The notes under the pieces: model-generated
What the model saw: the letters and a program-made list of their open reading frames with translations, nothing else
The model's database searches: none
Told to the model about the DNA's origin: nothing
Part shown: positions 23,322 through 31,973 of the stretch, one piece after another
Layout of the letters: every line of letters starts with the position of its first letter
Position numbering within the stretch: position 1 is the stretch's first letter
NCBI RefSeq assembly: GCF_007992715.1
Contig: NZ_BKAU01000001.1
Span: 1,488,001-1,552,000, forward strand
DNA from: Chitinophaga cymbidii
GTDB taxonomy: Bacteria; Bacteroidota; Bacteroidia; Chitinophagales; Chitinophagaceae
Direction: 5' to 3'
DNA length: 64,000 nucleotides
Program-made: the position numbers and the translations under genes

Positions 23322-25370
23322 TTATTTGCGCTTCAAATTTTCCAAATCCTGCTGCATCGTGAACATCTGATCGCGTAAACGGGCGGCTTCCATAAAATCG
23401 AGGTCTTTTGCAGCTTTTTCCATTTCCTTTCTGACCCGTGCAATGGACTTTTCCATCTGCGGAATGCTCCTGATCGTATCCTGGTTGTAAACGACCGCGT
23501 CTTCCGCTACCACAGCCATTTCATCATGCACGGCGTAGGGTGATGAATCGTCGAAGTGGCGGATCTCCAGCACGGATGTCTGCCCCATGATCTGCTCCTT
23601 TGATTTTCGTACAGTCATTGGCGTAATGCCGTGCAGCTCATTGTGTTTCCGCTGCTTCTCGCGGCGGCGGTCGGTTTCATCGATGGTGCGCTGCATGCTG
23701 TCGGTGATCTTGTCCGCATAGAATATCACCAGCCCGTCCACGTTCCTCGCCGCGCGCCCCGCCGTCTGTGTCAGGGACCGCTCATCCCGCAGGAAGCCTT
23801 CTTTGTCCGCGTCCAGGATGGCCACCAGCGATACTTCCGGCAGATCAAGCCCTTCCCGCAGCAGGTTCACCCCCACCAGTACATCTATATTACCAAGGCG
23901 GAGGTCCCGCAGTATCTCCACCCGCTCCAGCGTATCCACTTCGGAGTGGATGTAGCGGGACTTGATGTTGATACGGTGCAGGTATTTGTCCATTTCCTCG
24001 GCCATCCGCTTGGTGAGCGTTGTCACCAGTACGCGGTCGCCTTTCAATACGCGCTTGTCGATCTCGTCCAGCAGGTCGTCCACCTGGTTTTTGCTGGGCC
24101 GCACTTCTATCGGCGGGTCCAGCAGGCCGGTGGGCCGCACGATCTGCTCCGTTACGATGCCTTCTGTCTGCTGCAGCTCAAATTCGCCGGGGGTGGCACT
24201 TACAAAGATGGTCTGGTTCAGCAGGTTCTCGAATTCGTGAAAGTTAAGGGGACGGTTATCCAGCGCAGAAGGCAGCCGGAACCCGAAGTCCACCAGCGTG
24301 AGCTTGCGGGAGCGGTCCCCGCCGTACATGCCGCTGACCTGCGGGATGGTCACGTGGCTTTCATCGATCACCAGCAGAAAATCTTTCGGAAAGTAATCCA
24401 GCAGGCAGAATGGCCGTGTTCCGGGCCGGCGGCGGTCCAGGAACCGCGAGTAGTTCTCGATGCCGCTGCAATATCCCAGCTCGCGGATCATCTCTATATC
24501 ATAATTGACGCGCTCGGACAGGCGCTGCGCTTCGATCAGCTTGCCGTTCGCCTTGAAATACTCCACCTGTGCGGCCAGCTCGTCCTGTATCTCGAAAAGG
24601 ATCTGCGTCATCATGTCTTTCGGCGCCAGGTAAAGGTTCGCCGGAAAAATGGCGGCGGTATCCAGCACGCCTATACGTTTACCGTTATTGACATCAAAGC
24701 TTTCGATCTCCTCAATTTCATCCCCGAAGAAAGTGATGCGGTAGCCGTAGTCCACATACGGCAGGTTTATATCCACCGTATCTCCCTGCACCCGGAAGTT
24801 GCCACGGTTGAAATCCCCGGTGGTGCGCGTATACAGCGCATTCACGAGCCCGTGCAGCAGGGTGTTCCGCCCAATCGTCAGCCCCTTGTGAAGGCGGATG
24901 ATCCCGTTCTCGAAATCGGTGGGGTTGCCCATACCGTAGATGCAGGACACGCTGGCTACCACGATAATATCCCGCCGCCCGGAAAGCAGGTTGGACGTGG
25001 CGCGGAGGCGGAGCTTGTCCAGCTCCTCGTTGATCGCCAGGTCTTTTTCAATATAAGTATCGCTGACGGGCATGTAAGCCTCGGGCTGATAGTAGTCGTA
25101 ATAGCTCACGAAATACTCCACGGCGTTTTCGGGGAAGAACTGTTTGAATTCGCCGTAGAGCTGGGCCACGAGGGTTTTATTATGCGTCAGCACCAGCGTT
25201 GGCTTCTGCGTATTCTGGATCACATTGGCTACGGTGAAGGTTTTGCCCGAGCCGGTCACGCCAAGCAGGGTCTGGTATTTTTCTCCGTCCTGCAGACCTT
25301 CTGTAAGCTGGCGGATGGCTTCCGGCTGGTCGCCGGCGGGCTGATATGGTGCATGTAACTTAAAGGGCAT
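23322..25370 (-). CDS. uvrB: Excinuclease ABC subunit B
   Basis: UvrB is the damage-verifying helicase-like subunit of nucleotide excision repair, working with UvrA and UvrC. It has 682 residues: Walker A GVTGSGKT at 37-44, the DNA-gripping beta-hairpin region with YYDYYQPEAY at about 91-100, helicase motifs TLTKRMAEEM, GVNLLREGLDLPEVSLVAI and QTAGRAARN, and a C-terminal UVR motif (MEKAAKDLDFMEAARLRDQM). Full-length and intact. It stands alone with its own terminator. It is divergent from the nuclease gene at 25462. Confidence 0.96.
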   Translation of the reverse strand: MPFKLHAPYQPAGDQPEAIRQLTEGLQDGEKYQTLLGVTGSGKTFTVANVIQNTQKPTLVLTHNKTLVAQLYGEFKQFFPENAVEYFVSYYDYYQPEAYMPVSDTYIEKDLAINEELDKLRLRATSNLLSGRRDIIVVASVSCIYGMGNPTDFENGIIRLHKGLTIGRNTLLHGLVNALYTRTTGDFNRGNFRVQGDTVDINLPYVDYGYRITFFGDEIEEIESFDVNNGKRIGVLDTAAIFPANLYLAPKDMMTQILFEIQDELAAQVEYFKANGKLIEAQRLSERVNYDIEMIRELGYCSGIENYSRFLDRRRPGTRPFCLLDYFPKDFLLVIDESHVTIPQVSGMYGGDRSRKLTLVDFGFRLPSALDNRPLNFHEFENLLNQTIFVSATPGEFELQQTEGIVTEQIVRPTGLLDPPIEVRPSKNQVDDLLDEIDKRVLKGDRVLVTTLTKRMAEEMDKYLHRINIKSRYIHSEVDTLERVEILRDLRLGNIDVLVGVNLLREGLDLPEVSLVAILDADKEGFLRDERSLTQTAGRAARNVDGLVIFYADKITDSMQRTIDETDRRREKQRKHNELHGITPMTVRKSKEQIMGQTSVLEIRHFDDSSPYAVHDEMAVVAEDAVVYNQDTIRSIPQMEKSIARVRKEMEKAAKDLDFMEAARLRDQMFTMQQDLENLKRK

Positions 25371-25461
25371 ACGCTATCGGGTTTATTACGGGTATACAAA
25401 TTTCGGATTTTGAAAGGGAAAGGCGAAATTCGGACATCTAAACCGGAAAATACATTTTTAC

Positions 25462-26262
25462 ATGAGAAAGCACCTGTTAAAAGGATTGATGGTGGTGGCA
25501 ATGATGGCAGGCAGTTTGTCCGCCAGCGCCTGGGGCGTGATCGGGCACCGTGTCATTGCCGAGATCGCGTCCATGCACCTCAGCCCCAAAGCGCAAAAAG
25601 CCATCCGCGCCATTATCGGACCCGAAACGCTGGCTATGATCGCCAACTGGCCGGACTTCATCAAATCGGATACCACCGGCATCTATAATCATACTTCCAC
25701 CTGGCACTACCTGGATTTCCCGGGTCACTGCACCCGCGGGGAATACGACCGGCTGCTGGCCGCCGCAAAAGGCGAAAACCTCTACAGCCAGACGCTCGCA
25801 ATGATCCAGGAGCTGAAAGACCCCTCCACACCCGATGCCCGAAAAAGATTCGCCCTGAGCTTCCTGGTGCACATGATCGGCGACATGCACATGCCGCTGC
25901 ACGTGGGGCGCGATGAGGACATGGGGGGCAACAAGATATCCGTTAACTGGTTTGAAAGGCCCACCAACCTGCACCGGGTGTGGGACGAGCACCTCATCGA
26001 TTTCCAGCAGTACAGCTATACGGAATACGCGGGCCTGCTGAACCGGATGGTGACAAAAGAGAAACGCGGCGCTTTACAGGCGGGCAGCGTGCAGGACTGG
26101 ATGTGGGAATCGCATGTACTGTCTGACAAGATATACGACCGCACCAGGCCCGGTGACAAGCTGAGCTACCGGTATAATTTTCTTTTCGTGGACGATCTGA
26201 ACGCGCAGCTCACGAAAGGAGGGCTCCGGCTGGCGAAGGTGTTGAATGAACTGTTCCGGTAA
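25462..26262 (+). CDS. S1/P1-family zinc-dependent nuclease, exported
   Basis: This 266-residue protein starts with a signal peptide cleaved after SASA so that Trp24 becomes the N-terminus. That is exactly what the S1/P1 family needs, because the N-terminal Trp binds zinc. Other ligand motifs are visible: WGVIGHR, NHTSTWHYLDFPG, SFLVHMIGDMHMPLHVG and the D/H residues of RVWDEHLID. It probably cuts single-stranded DNA or RNA in the periplasm or outside the cell, to scavenge phosphate and nucleosides. It is a single gene, divergent from uvrB and convergent with the PfkB kinase across an unusual palindrome. Confidence 0.9.
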   Translation: MRKHLLKGLMVVAMMAGSLSASAWGVIGHRVIAEIASMHLSPKAQKAIRAIIGPETLAMIANWPDFIKSDTTGIYNHTSTWHYLDFPGHCTRGEYDRLLAAAKGENLYSQTLAMIQELKDPSTPDARKRFALSFLVHMIGDMHMPLHVGRDEDMGGNKISVNWFERPTNLHRVWDEHLIDFQQYSYTEYAGLLNRMVTKEKRGALQAGSVQDWMWESHVLSDKIYDRTRPGDKLSYRYNFLFVDDLNAQLTKGGLRLAKVLNELFR

Positions 26263-26296
26263 AGCGATGGCAGGGTTGACAATATCAGGCCCTCCG

Positions 26297-26413
26297 AAAA
26301 AATCAGGGGCTCAAAAATAATCCGATGGGCATGAGAATCGTGTAAACGAAAATTCTCTCCATCATGTATCCGAATAGAGATCGGATAAAATTATTTTTGA
26401 GCCCCTGATATTT
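26297..26413. repeat. Long structured palindromic element between convergent genes
   Basis: Twenty perfectly complementary bases (26302-26321 with 26390-26409; arm begins ATCAGGGGCTC) flank a 68-bp core. The outer pairing extends past one mismatch to about 26298/26413. The core has further pairs: CCGAT/ATCGG (26322-26326 and 26380-26384) and GAGAAT/ATTCTC (26333-26338 and 26352-26357). A partial copy of the outer arm (AATATCAGG) sits at 26281-26289. It is far larger than a normal terminator. It could be a bidirectional terminator, a non-autonomous mobile element (MITE) or a structured RNA. Confidence 0.7.
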
Positions 26414-26426
26414 ATGCGGCGTTCGT

Positions 26427-27350
26427 TTATACCAGGTCGATATCAAAGTTCACCAGCTGCACGAACTGTTCCAGCCTGGTGGTGATGTCTTCCCGGGTGA
26501 TCTCCCGCAGGCGTTGCGCCCCGAATTTCTCCACGCAGAAGGAAGCCATGGCGGAACCTACGATGATGGCGGTTTTCATGTTCTCGAAGGAAATATCCTT
26601 TGTTTTGGCGAGATGGCCTATGAAGCCGCCCGCAAAGGTATCGCCGGCGCCGGTGGGATCGAACACTTCTTCCAGCGGAAGGGCGGGCGCGAAGAACACA
26701 TGGTTCTCATGGAACAGCAGCGCGCCGTGCTCGCCTTTCTTGATGATCAGGTAGCGGGGGCCCATGGTGAGGATCTTCTTCGCCGCTTTTACCAGTGAAT
26801 ATTCTCCGGTCAGCTGGCGCGCCTCGCTGTCGTTCACCAGCAGTACATCCACCATCTTCAGCGTCTTCAACAGGTCTTCCAGCGCAACGTCCATCCAGAA
26901 GTTCATGGTGTCCATCACAATGAGCTTGGGACGGGGATTCAGCTGGCTGATCACGCTCATCTGTACCTGCGGCGTGAGGTTCCCCAGGATGAGGAACTCG
27001 CTGCCCTGGTAGCTGTCCGGGATCACCGGCTGAAAATCGGCCAGCACATTCAGTTCCGTAACGAGGGTATCACGGGAGTTCATATCCAGGTGATATTTTC
27101 CCGCCCAGTAAAAGGATTTTTCATCTTTCTTCACCTGTACGCCTTCCATGGCAACGCCCCTGCCGGTAAGCGCGGCCAGCTCGTCCTGCGGGAAATCCCC
27201 GCCGATCACAGATACCTGGTTCACAGGCTGTACGAAATTGGAAGCTGCCCATGCAATAAAGGATGCGGAGCCGCCAACGATTTTATCCGATTTACCAAAA
27301 GGCGTTTCAATATCATCGAAAGCCATGGTACCAACTACGGTAAGAGACAT
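26427..27350 (-). CDS. PfkB/ribokinase-family sugar or nucleoside kinase
   Basis: This protein of 307 residues has the PfkB N-terminal glycine motif (KIVGGSASFIAWAASNF), the central NDSEARQLTG segment and the C-terminal signature DPTGAGDTFAGGF, with the catalytic Asp in GAGDTF. The family phosphorylates sugars or nucleosides with ATP; the substrate cannot be read from sequence. Start at 27350 (MSLTVVGTMAFDDIETPFG) rather than 27386, since this gives the usual N-terminal strand. It is a single gene without sugar-metabolism neighbours. Close relatives in Bacteroidota are annotated only as sugar kinases. Confidence 0.88.
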   Translation of the reverse strand: MSLTVVGTMAFDDIETPFGKSDKIVGGSASFIAWAASNFVQPVNQVSVIGGDFPQDELAALTGRGVAMEGVQVKKDEKSFYWAGKYHLDMNSRDTLVTELNVLADFQPVIPDSYQGSEFLILGNLTPQVQMSVISQLNPRPKLIVMDTMNFWMDVALEDLLKTLKMVDVLLVNDSEARQLTGEYSLVKAAKKILTMGPRYLIIKKGEHGALLFHENHVFFAPALPLEEVFDPTGAGDTFAGGFIGHLAKTKDISFENMKTAIIVGSAMASFCVEKFGAQRLREITREDITTRLEQFVQLVNFDIDLV

Positions 27351-27464
27351 GTAATGGATTGATTTAAAGGTTGAAAAACGCAGCAAATGTAATCAATTAC
27401 CAATTACCGGGATACCTTTAAATCCATCTGTCCATTCTGCCTGGCCGCAGATCAGGGCGCACCA

Positions 27465-28868
27465 TCAAACCTTCACCTTCTTCCATTTCCCTTTTCTGAA
27501 TATCACCACCGCTGTCACCGCAATGGCGGACTCTGCTATCACGATAGCCCAGAAAACCCCTGTGGGCCCCCATTTGAAAACGATCGCCAGCAGCCAGGCC
27601 AGGGGGATTTGCAGCATCCAGAAACCAAAGAGGTTGATGAACGTGGGCGTTCTGGTATCGCCGGCGCCGTTGAAAGATTGCGCCATCACCATACCGAAGG
27701 CATAAAATATATATCCTATGCTGATCAGCCGCAAACCTTCAATGCCATAAGCCAGCACCGCGGCATCATGCGAGAAGATGCGCAGTATCTGCGGCGCAAA
27801 TATCATGAACAATACAGAGATCCCGCCGAGGAAGAACATGTTCATATAAGCGGCCTTCCAGACGCTCTTCTCCGCTCTTTCCGGCTCGTTGGCCCCGAGG
27901 TTCTGCCCCACCAGCGTAGCCGCGGCGTTCGCCAGGCCCCAGGCCGGCAGGATCGCGAAAACGATCACGCGGATGGCAAAGGTGTAACCGGCCAGCGCGT
28001 CTTCCCCGAACTGCGAGATGATACGGATCAGGAATATCCAGCTGGCGGAGCCGATCAGGAATTGTAAAGTACCGCCGGAAGCGAGTTTGATCATACGAAG
28101 GATCGTCTGCCAGTCCGGCCGCAAATGCCGCCACGTGATCTGTATCAGCTTGTTGCCGCCGAAGAGGTGATACAACTGGTAGCAAACACCCGCACCGCGG
28201 CCGATCAATGTGGCAATGGCCGCGCCTTCCAGCCCCATGCCGGCACCATAAATAAATACAGGACAGAGGATGATGTTGAGCACATTCGCCAGCACAAGGC
28301 TGCGCATGGCAATGCTGGCCTCTCCCGCGCCACGGAAGATCCCGTTGATCAAAAACAGGAGCACCACCACCAGGTTACTGCCCAAAGCAATTTTCGTATA
28401 TACGTGTCCGTTTTCTATCATGACGGCGTCGGCTCCCATCAACGCAAGTATCTCTCTCGAAAATATTACGCCGAGAATGCTGACCACCGCGGAAAATCCC
28501 ATGGCCAGGTACACCGCCTGCACCGCTGCGTGCGCCGCGCCCTCGGGGTCCTTCTCCCCGATACGCCGGGCCACAATGGCCGTAGCCGCCATGCTGATGC
28601 CGATAGCTACCGCGTAGATCAGGCTCAGTACAGATTCCGTCAATCCTACCGTAGCCACGGCAGCTTTTCCCAGTCCGCCTACGAAATAAGCATCCACCAA
28701 CGCAAACAGTGATTCCATAGACATCTCCAGGATCATGGGAATGGCGAGCAACACCAGCGCACGGTTTATGCTGCCGGCCGTATATACTTTTTCTTCTCCT
28801 TTTATAGCTTCCTTTATCAGGCGCAGCCATTGCTGCGTGCGCGTAGCTGCGCGCGTCATACTTCGCAT
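27465..28868 (-). CDS. MATE-family efflux transporter
   Basis: This 467-residue inner-membrane protein has about twelve helices in two homologous halves (MatE domains near 25-185 and 250-410). Typical segments are ALVLLAIPMILEMSMESLFALVDAYFVGGLG at the start and TLVGQNLGANEPERAEKSVWKA in the second half. MATE proteins exchange drugs or metabolites for H+ or Na+. No regulator gene is adjacent. The upstream leader has GC-rich hairpins with alternative pairings (see 28905-28957), so post-initiation control is possible. Confidence 0.92.
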   Translation of the reverse strand: MRSMTRAATRTQQWLRLIKEAIKGEEKVYTAGSINRALVLLAIPMILEMSMESLFALVDAYFVGGLGKAAVATVGLTESVLSLIYAVAIGISMAATAIVARRIGEKDPEGAAHAAVQAVYLAMGFSAVVSILGVIFSREILALMGADAVMIENGHVYTKIALGSNLVVVLLFLINGIFRGAGEASIAMRSLVLANVLNIILCPVFIYGAGMGLEGAAIATLIGRGAGVCYQLYHLFGGNKLIQITWRHLRPDWQTILRMIKLASGGTLQFLIGSASWIFLIRIISQFGEDALAGYTFAIRVIVFAILPAWGLANAAATLVGQNLGANEPERAEKSVWKAAYMNMFFLGGISVLFMIFAPQILRIFSHDAAVLAYGIEGLRLISIGYIFYAFGMVMAQSFNGAGDTRTPTFINLFGFWMLQIPLAWLLAIVFKWGPTGVFWAIVIAESAIAVTAVVIFRKGKWKKVKV

Positions 28869-28904
28869 GTTGACGAATTGAAATGGTAATAAATGAATTT
28901 TGAA

Positions 28905-28957
28905 GGCGCCGCCGGGCGCCGGATAGTGGAGGATGAGGTGGCCGGCGCTATGCCGGC
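28905..28957 (-). promoter_or_regulatory. GC-rich leader with alternative hairpins before the MATE gene
   Basis: Two perfect 6-bp stems are present, GGCGCC with a 4-nt loop (28905-28920) and GCCGGC with a 5-nt loop (28941-28957). GCGCCGG (28916-28922) can instead pair with CCGGCGC (28942-28948), which excludes both. Such competing pairings are a feature of switch-like leaders, but GC-rich sequence produces them by chance too. Confidence 0.3.
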
Positions 28958-28994
28958 GGTGTTAGAATTTCATATGCGTAAAAATTGAGGATTA

Positions 28995-29002
28995 CAAAGG
29001 TA
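28995..29002 (-). promoter_or_regulatory. -7 box of the MATE gene
   Basis: The minus strand reads TACCTTTG, a full match to TAnnTTTG, 127 bp before the start codon. No clear -33 TTG at the usual spacing. Confidence 0.4.
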
Positions 29003-29265
29003 ATTGAATTGTTAAACCGGCCATGCGGAATTTTACAAAGCAGGTTGATCCCGCACTGTTAAATGATGAATGTAATTCATCCACCTGCTTGCAACAGCTG
29101 TTTTTCATCAAAGAAACAAGCCACCATACTGCATTCCGGCGGGCCGGATAAAAAAAGGATGCGCGCTTTGTAACATTTTAATTCCAGCTCCGTTTTACCT
29201 ATGTCCCGCAAATGGGACTACACACTTAACCTAATTATTGAACCAAAGCTTAAAAAACGGAAATC

Positions 29266-29772
29266 ATGCTTATCCTAAAAAACCGGACTCTCGGATGGAG
29301 TCTGTTGGTTACTGCCGTGTTCGGAATTACGCTGGCGTCCTGCTCTGATGACGATGATCCTACGCCGCAAAAACGCTCCAAGGAGTATCCGCTGACCGTA
29401 TCTACAGGAACCGGCGGCGGCAAGGTAACGCTGCAGGAACTGACTGACAGCACCTTCACCATGACGATCCGTATCGACAAATCAACAAAAGACACGACCT
29501 ACCATTTTGTGTTGTTCAATGGTAACAAAGACACTACCGTACTGGATACCTTCCATCTTGTAAAGTCGGTCAAAAGCGCAACCACCGGCGCACCGGTTGA
29601 GGCCAGATGGGAAAATGTGAAAGAGATCACCATCGGTGAAGACACGAAGAAATGGAATTACGACAGCGTGCTGAAGTACCGCGCATTTGCGCGTGTTGCT
29701 TTTGTTGACAAGGGCGTAACGCCGGAGAAAGACAGTGTTGTGGCGATCGGCAACATCGGCAGCGCACAATAA
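29266..29772 (+). CDS. Small hypothetical lipoprotein
   Basis: This 168-residue protein has a lipoprotein signal (lipobox LASC near residues 23-26) followed by SDDDDPTP, an acidic linker typical of surface-exposed Bacteroidota lipoproteins. The rest is Thr/Lys/Val-rich, beta-type sequence with two similar segments (STFTMTIRIDKSTKDTTYHF and KDTTVLDTFHLV). I do not recognise the family. It is a single-gene unit ending in a clear terminator. Probably an outer-membrane lipoprotein. Confidence 0.7.
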   Translation: MLILKNRTLGWSLLVTAVFGITLASCSDDDDPTPQKRSKEYPLTVSTGTGGGKVTLQELTDSTFTMTIRIDKSTKDTTYHFVLFNGNKDTTVLDTFHLVKSVKSATTGAPVEARWENVKEITIGEDTKKWNYDSVLKYRAFARVAFVDKGVTPEKDSVVAIGNIGSAQ

Positions 29773-29808
29773 TCAGTTACGTACAATTTTAGTTGATAGA
29801 TGGAGACG

Positions 29809-29842
29809 AGGGCTGTGTCGGATACGATGCAGCCCTTTTTTT
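29809..29842 (+). terminator. Rho-independent terminator of the lipoprotein gene
   Basis: AGGGCTG (29809-29815) pairs with CAGCCCT (29830-29836), followed by an uninterrupted T-run to 29842. Confidence 0.85.
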
Positions 29843-29862
29843 GCCCATACCTTCATAAAAGA

Positions 29863-29889
29863 CAATAGCCGGATAAAATCCGGCCATTG
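29863..29889 (-). terminator. Hairpin downstream of the OmpA/PorE-like gene
   Basis: CAAT-A-GCCGGAT pairs with ATCCGGC-C-ATTG around a 3-nt loop and is followed on the minus strand by TCTTTT. It is probably the terminator of the adhesin-porP-ompA operon. Confidence 0.6.
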
Positions 29890-29959
29890 CTTGTATATGA
29901 TAGGATATGGTTCATGGTGGGAAGGAATTCCCTGTTGAACATCTTACTGCGTTAACATG

Positions 29960-31963
29960 TTAATTGCGCAACACTTTGAACTCTGTTCGCCGGTTGAGCT
30001 GCCGCCCTTCAGGATTGTCCTTTCCGTTGGGCAATGTGTTCGGCGCCACGGGCCTTGCTTCTCCATAACCTTTGCTGATCACCCTGTTTTGCTGAATGCC
30101 TTTGCCGATGAGGTAGTCCACACAGGCTTTCGCGCGCGCGTCCGAGAGCTTCAGATTGTAGGCATCCGTGCCTTTGCTGTCCGTATGCGCACCCAGCTCT
30201 ATTTCCATTTTCGGATTGTCCAGCAACAGGTAGTACAGGCTGTCCAGTATCAGTTTTGATTCCGGCCGCAGGCTTGCCTTATTGTAATCGTAGAAGATAT
30301 CGTTGATCACGATCGGTTTGTCGATCTCGAAACGTTTGAGGCAAACGGAGGGATTCATCATGGAATCCACCATGCTCAACTGCTCAGAATCGAAATTGAA
30401 ATTCTTCGAGAAATAATTTTCCTTTTCGATCAGCACTTTGTATTTCCTGTTCATTTCCACTTCAAACATATAGTTGCCCGCTACGCCGGTGGTCTGCTTT
30501 TCCAGTATGTTCCGCTGCGTGCTGTCCAGCAACGTGATCTTTGCGCCTTCCAGCGGCTGACCGGTTTCGCAGTCCAGCACCATGCCGCCCGCCATTTTCA
30601 CCTTGCGTTTCACGGCAAAGATCTCCAGGCAGCAAACGGATTCGCGGTCGGAGCTGATGTATCCTTTCTGTAATGCATTTTTCGGGAAGATGGATGCGAA
30701 GTAGAGGTCGTCCTTCGCGGAGTTCAGCGGGTATCCCATGTTCTCGGGTGTGGACCAGCTGCCGAAGTTGCCTTTGCTGGAAAAAAAATCCAGTCCACCG
30801 AAACCCGTACGCCCGTCTGTGCTGAACACCAGCACTTCTTTCGCGGGATCGAAAAAGGGTGCGTTCTCCTGGTCTTTTGTATTGATGGCGGTGCCGAAGT
30901 TGGCGGCGTTGCTTAATCCTCCGCTGCTGTTGATCGTGCAATACCATAGGTCGAACTTGCCCATGCCGCCGGGGCGGTTGGAGGAAAAGAGGAAATATTT
31001 TCCGTCCGGGGAAATGAACGGTTCCTTGGAGCTGTAGCCTGCAACGTTCACGTTGGCGTCCAGGGGTTGGGGGGCGCTCCATTCATTGCCCTGCCGCACG
31101 CTGCGGTAGATCGCGGAATGCTTTGCCCCGTTCTTCACGGTCCATCTTGTGAGGTACAGCGTATTGCCATCCGGCGCAAGCGCTGCCACGCCCTGTTCCA
31201 TGCCTTCTTCCATGGGAACGGACAGCTTCTCATTGGCTTCAAAACTGTTATCGCCGCCTGTCGCCACATACAGGGTGTTAACGAAAGGATTGTCTTTCTT
31301 TTCGATCAATGTGGAATCCGGGCGGGAGGAGGTAAAATAAACGGTGTTATTGCTAACGGGCACCGGCGCGTAGTTGGCGCCGCCCTGGTTGATGTCGCCC
31401 GCTACCCTGATCACTTCATACTTCGGCGGCAATGCCATTTCCCTGATCGCAAACTCGCAGTTGGCGATCTCGATGGCCGTGCGCGTACTGTAGTCGTCAT
31501 ACCCTTTGTAAGACTGCCGGAACAACTGGAACTGCGTGAGCGCATCTTCATATTTGGACGCCGCACGAAGGCATACGCCGTACCAGTAACGCACCAGCGG
31601 GAATTGCACAGGATCAAAGTTTACGGCTTCCGCATACCACTTTTCCGCGTTGGCAAAATCGTTGTACATGCGGTAGGATTCCGCCAGGCGGTACACCACC
31701 TGTTCATAATCCTTCAGCTTTTTCTGCTTCTTGTTTTTGCCGGATTTATCCAGCAGGTAGGGCTTATATTCTCCCGGTTTGATGGTGAAAGTGCCCAGCG
31801 CCTTGCTGTAATACTGCGCCGCGGAGTAATAGTCTTTCTTCTCGAAATAACTATCCGCCGTACGCTTGTAATCATATATATACTGCTGTGCATGCAGTGT
31901 ACCGGCCATGCAAATGGAAACCAACAGCAGGATGAGTGTAAATCTTTTCATAAAGTTCATCAT
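29960..31963 (-). CDS. PorE-like OmpA-family protein with TPR and beta-propeller regions (T9SS-associated)
   Basis: This protein of about 667 residues has a signal peptide (ending TLHAQ), TPR-like helices (about 28-170: RTADSYFEKKDYYSAAQYYSKAL), a PD40/WD40-type beta-propeller (about 200-430: FISPDGKYFLFSSNRPGGMGKFDLWY), a carboxypeptidase-regulatory-like sandwich (about 470-545) and a C-terminal OmpA peptidoglycan-binding domain (about 555-667, with ELGAHTDSKGTDAYNLKLSDARA). This domain order matches PorE of the Porphyromonas T9SS (family knowledge). It lies 10 bp after the PorP/SprF gene and likely anchors that machinery to peptidoglycan. Three nearby ATGs exist (31963, 31960, 31951). I chose the first; the longer frame from 32056 overlaps the upstream gene. 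Confidence 0.85.
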   Translation of the reverse strand: MMNFMKRFTLILLLVSICMAGTLHAQQYIYDYKRTADSYFEKKDYYSAAQYYSKALGTFTIKPGEYKPYLLDKSGKNKKQKKLKDYEQVVYRLAESYRMYNDFANAEKWYAEAVNFDPVQFPLVRYWYGVCLRAASKYEDALTQFQLFRQSYKGYDDYSTRTAIEIANCEFAIREMALPPKYEVIRVAGDINQGGANYAPVPVSNNTVYFTSSRPDSTLIEKKDNPFVNTLYVATGGDNSFEANEKLSVPMEEGMEQGVAALAPDGNTLYLTRWTVKNGAKHSAIYRSVRQGNEWSAPQPLDANVNVAGYSSKEPFISPDGKYFLFSSNRPGGMGKFDLWYCTINSSGGLSNAANFGTAINTKDQENAPFFDPAKEVLVFSTDGRTGFGGLDFFSSKGNFGSWSTPENMGYPLNSAKDDLYFASIFPKNALQKGYISSDRESVCCLEIFAVKRKVKMAGGMVLDCETGQPLEGAKITLLDSTQRNILEKQTTGVAGNYMFEVEMNRKYKVLIEKENYFSKNFNFDSEQLSMVDSMMNPSVCLKRFEIDKPIVINDIFYDYNKASLRPESKLILDSLYYLLLDNPKMEIELGAHTDSKGTDAYNLKLSDARAKACVDYLIGKGIQQNRVISKGYGEARPVAPNTLPNGKDNPEGRQLNRRTEFKVLRN

Positions 31964-31973
31964 TTGATGGTGC

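Larger units (their letters stand above)
28869..29265. other. Intergenic region upstream of the MATE gene and the small lipoprotein gene
   Basis: About 400 bp. The minus strand carries TACCTTTG at 28995-29002, a -7 match implying a MATE leader of about 120 nt with hairpins at 28905-28957. The rightward half precedes the lipoprotein gene and holds nothing recognisable beyond AT-rich sequence. Confidence 0.5.
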
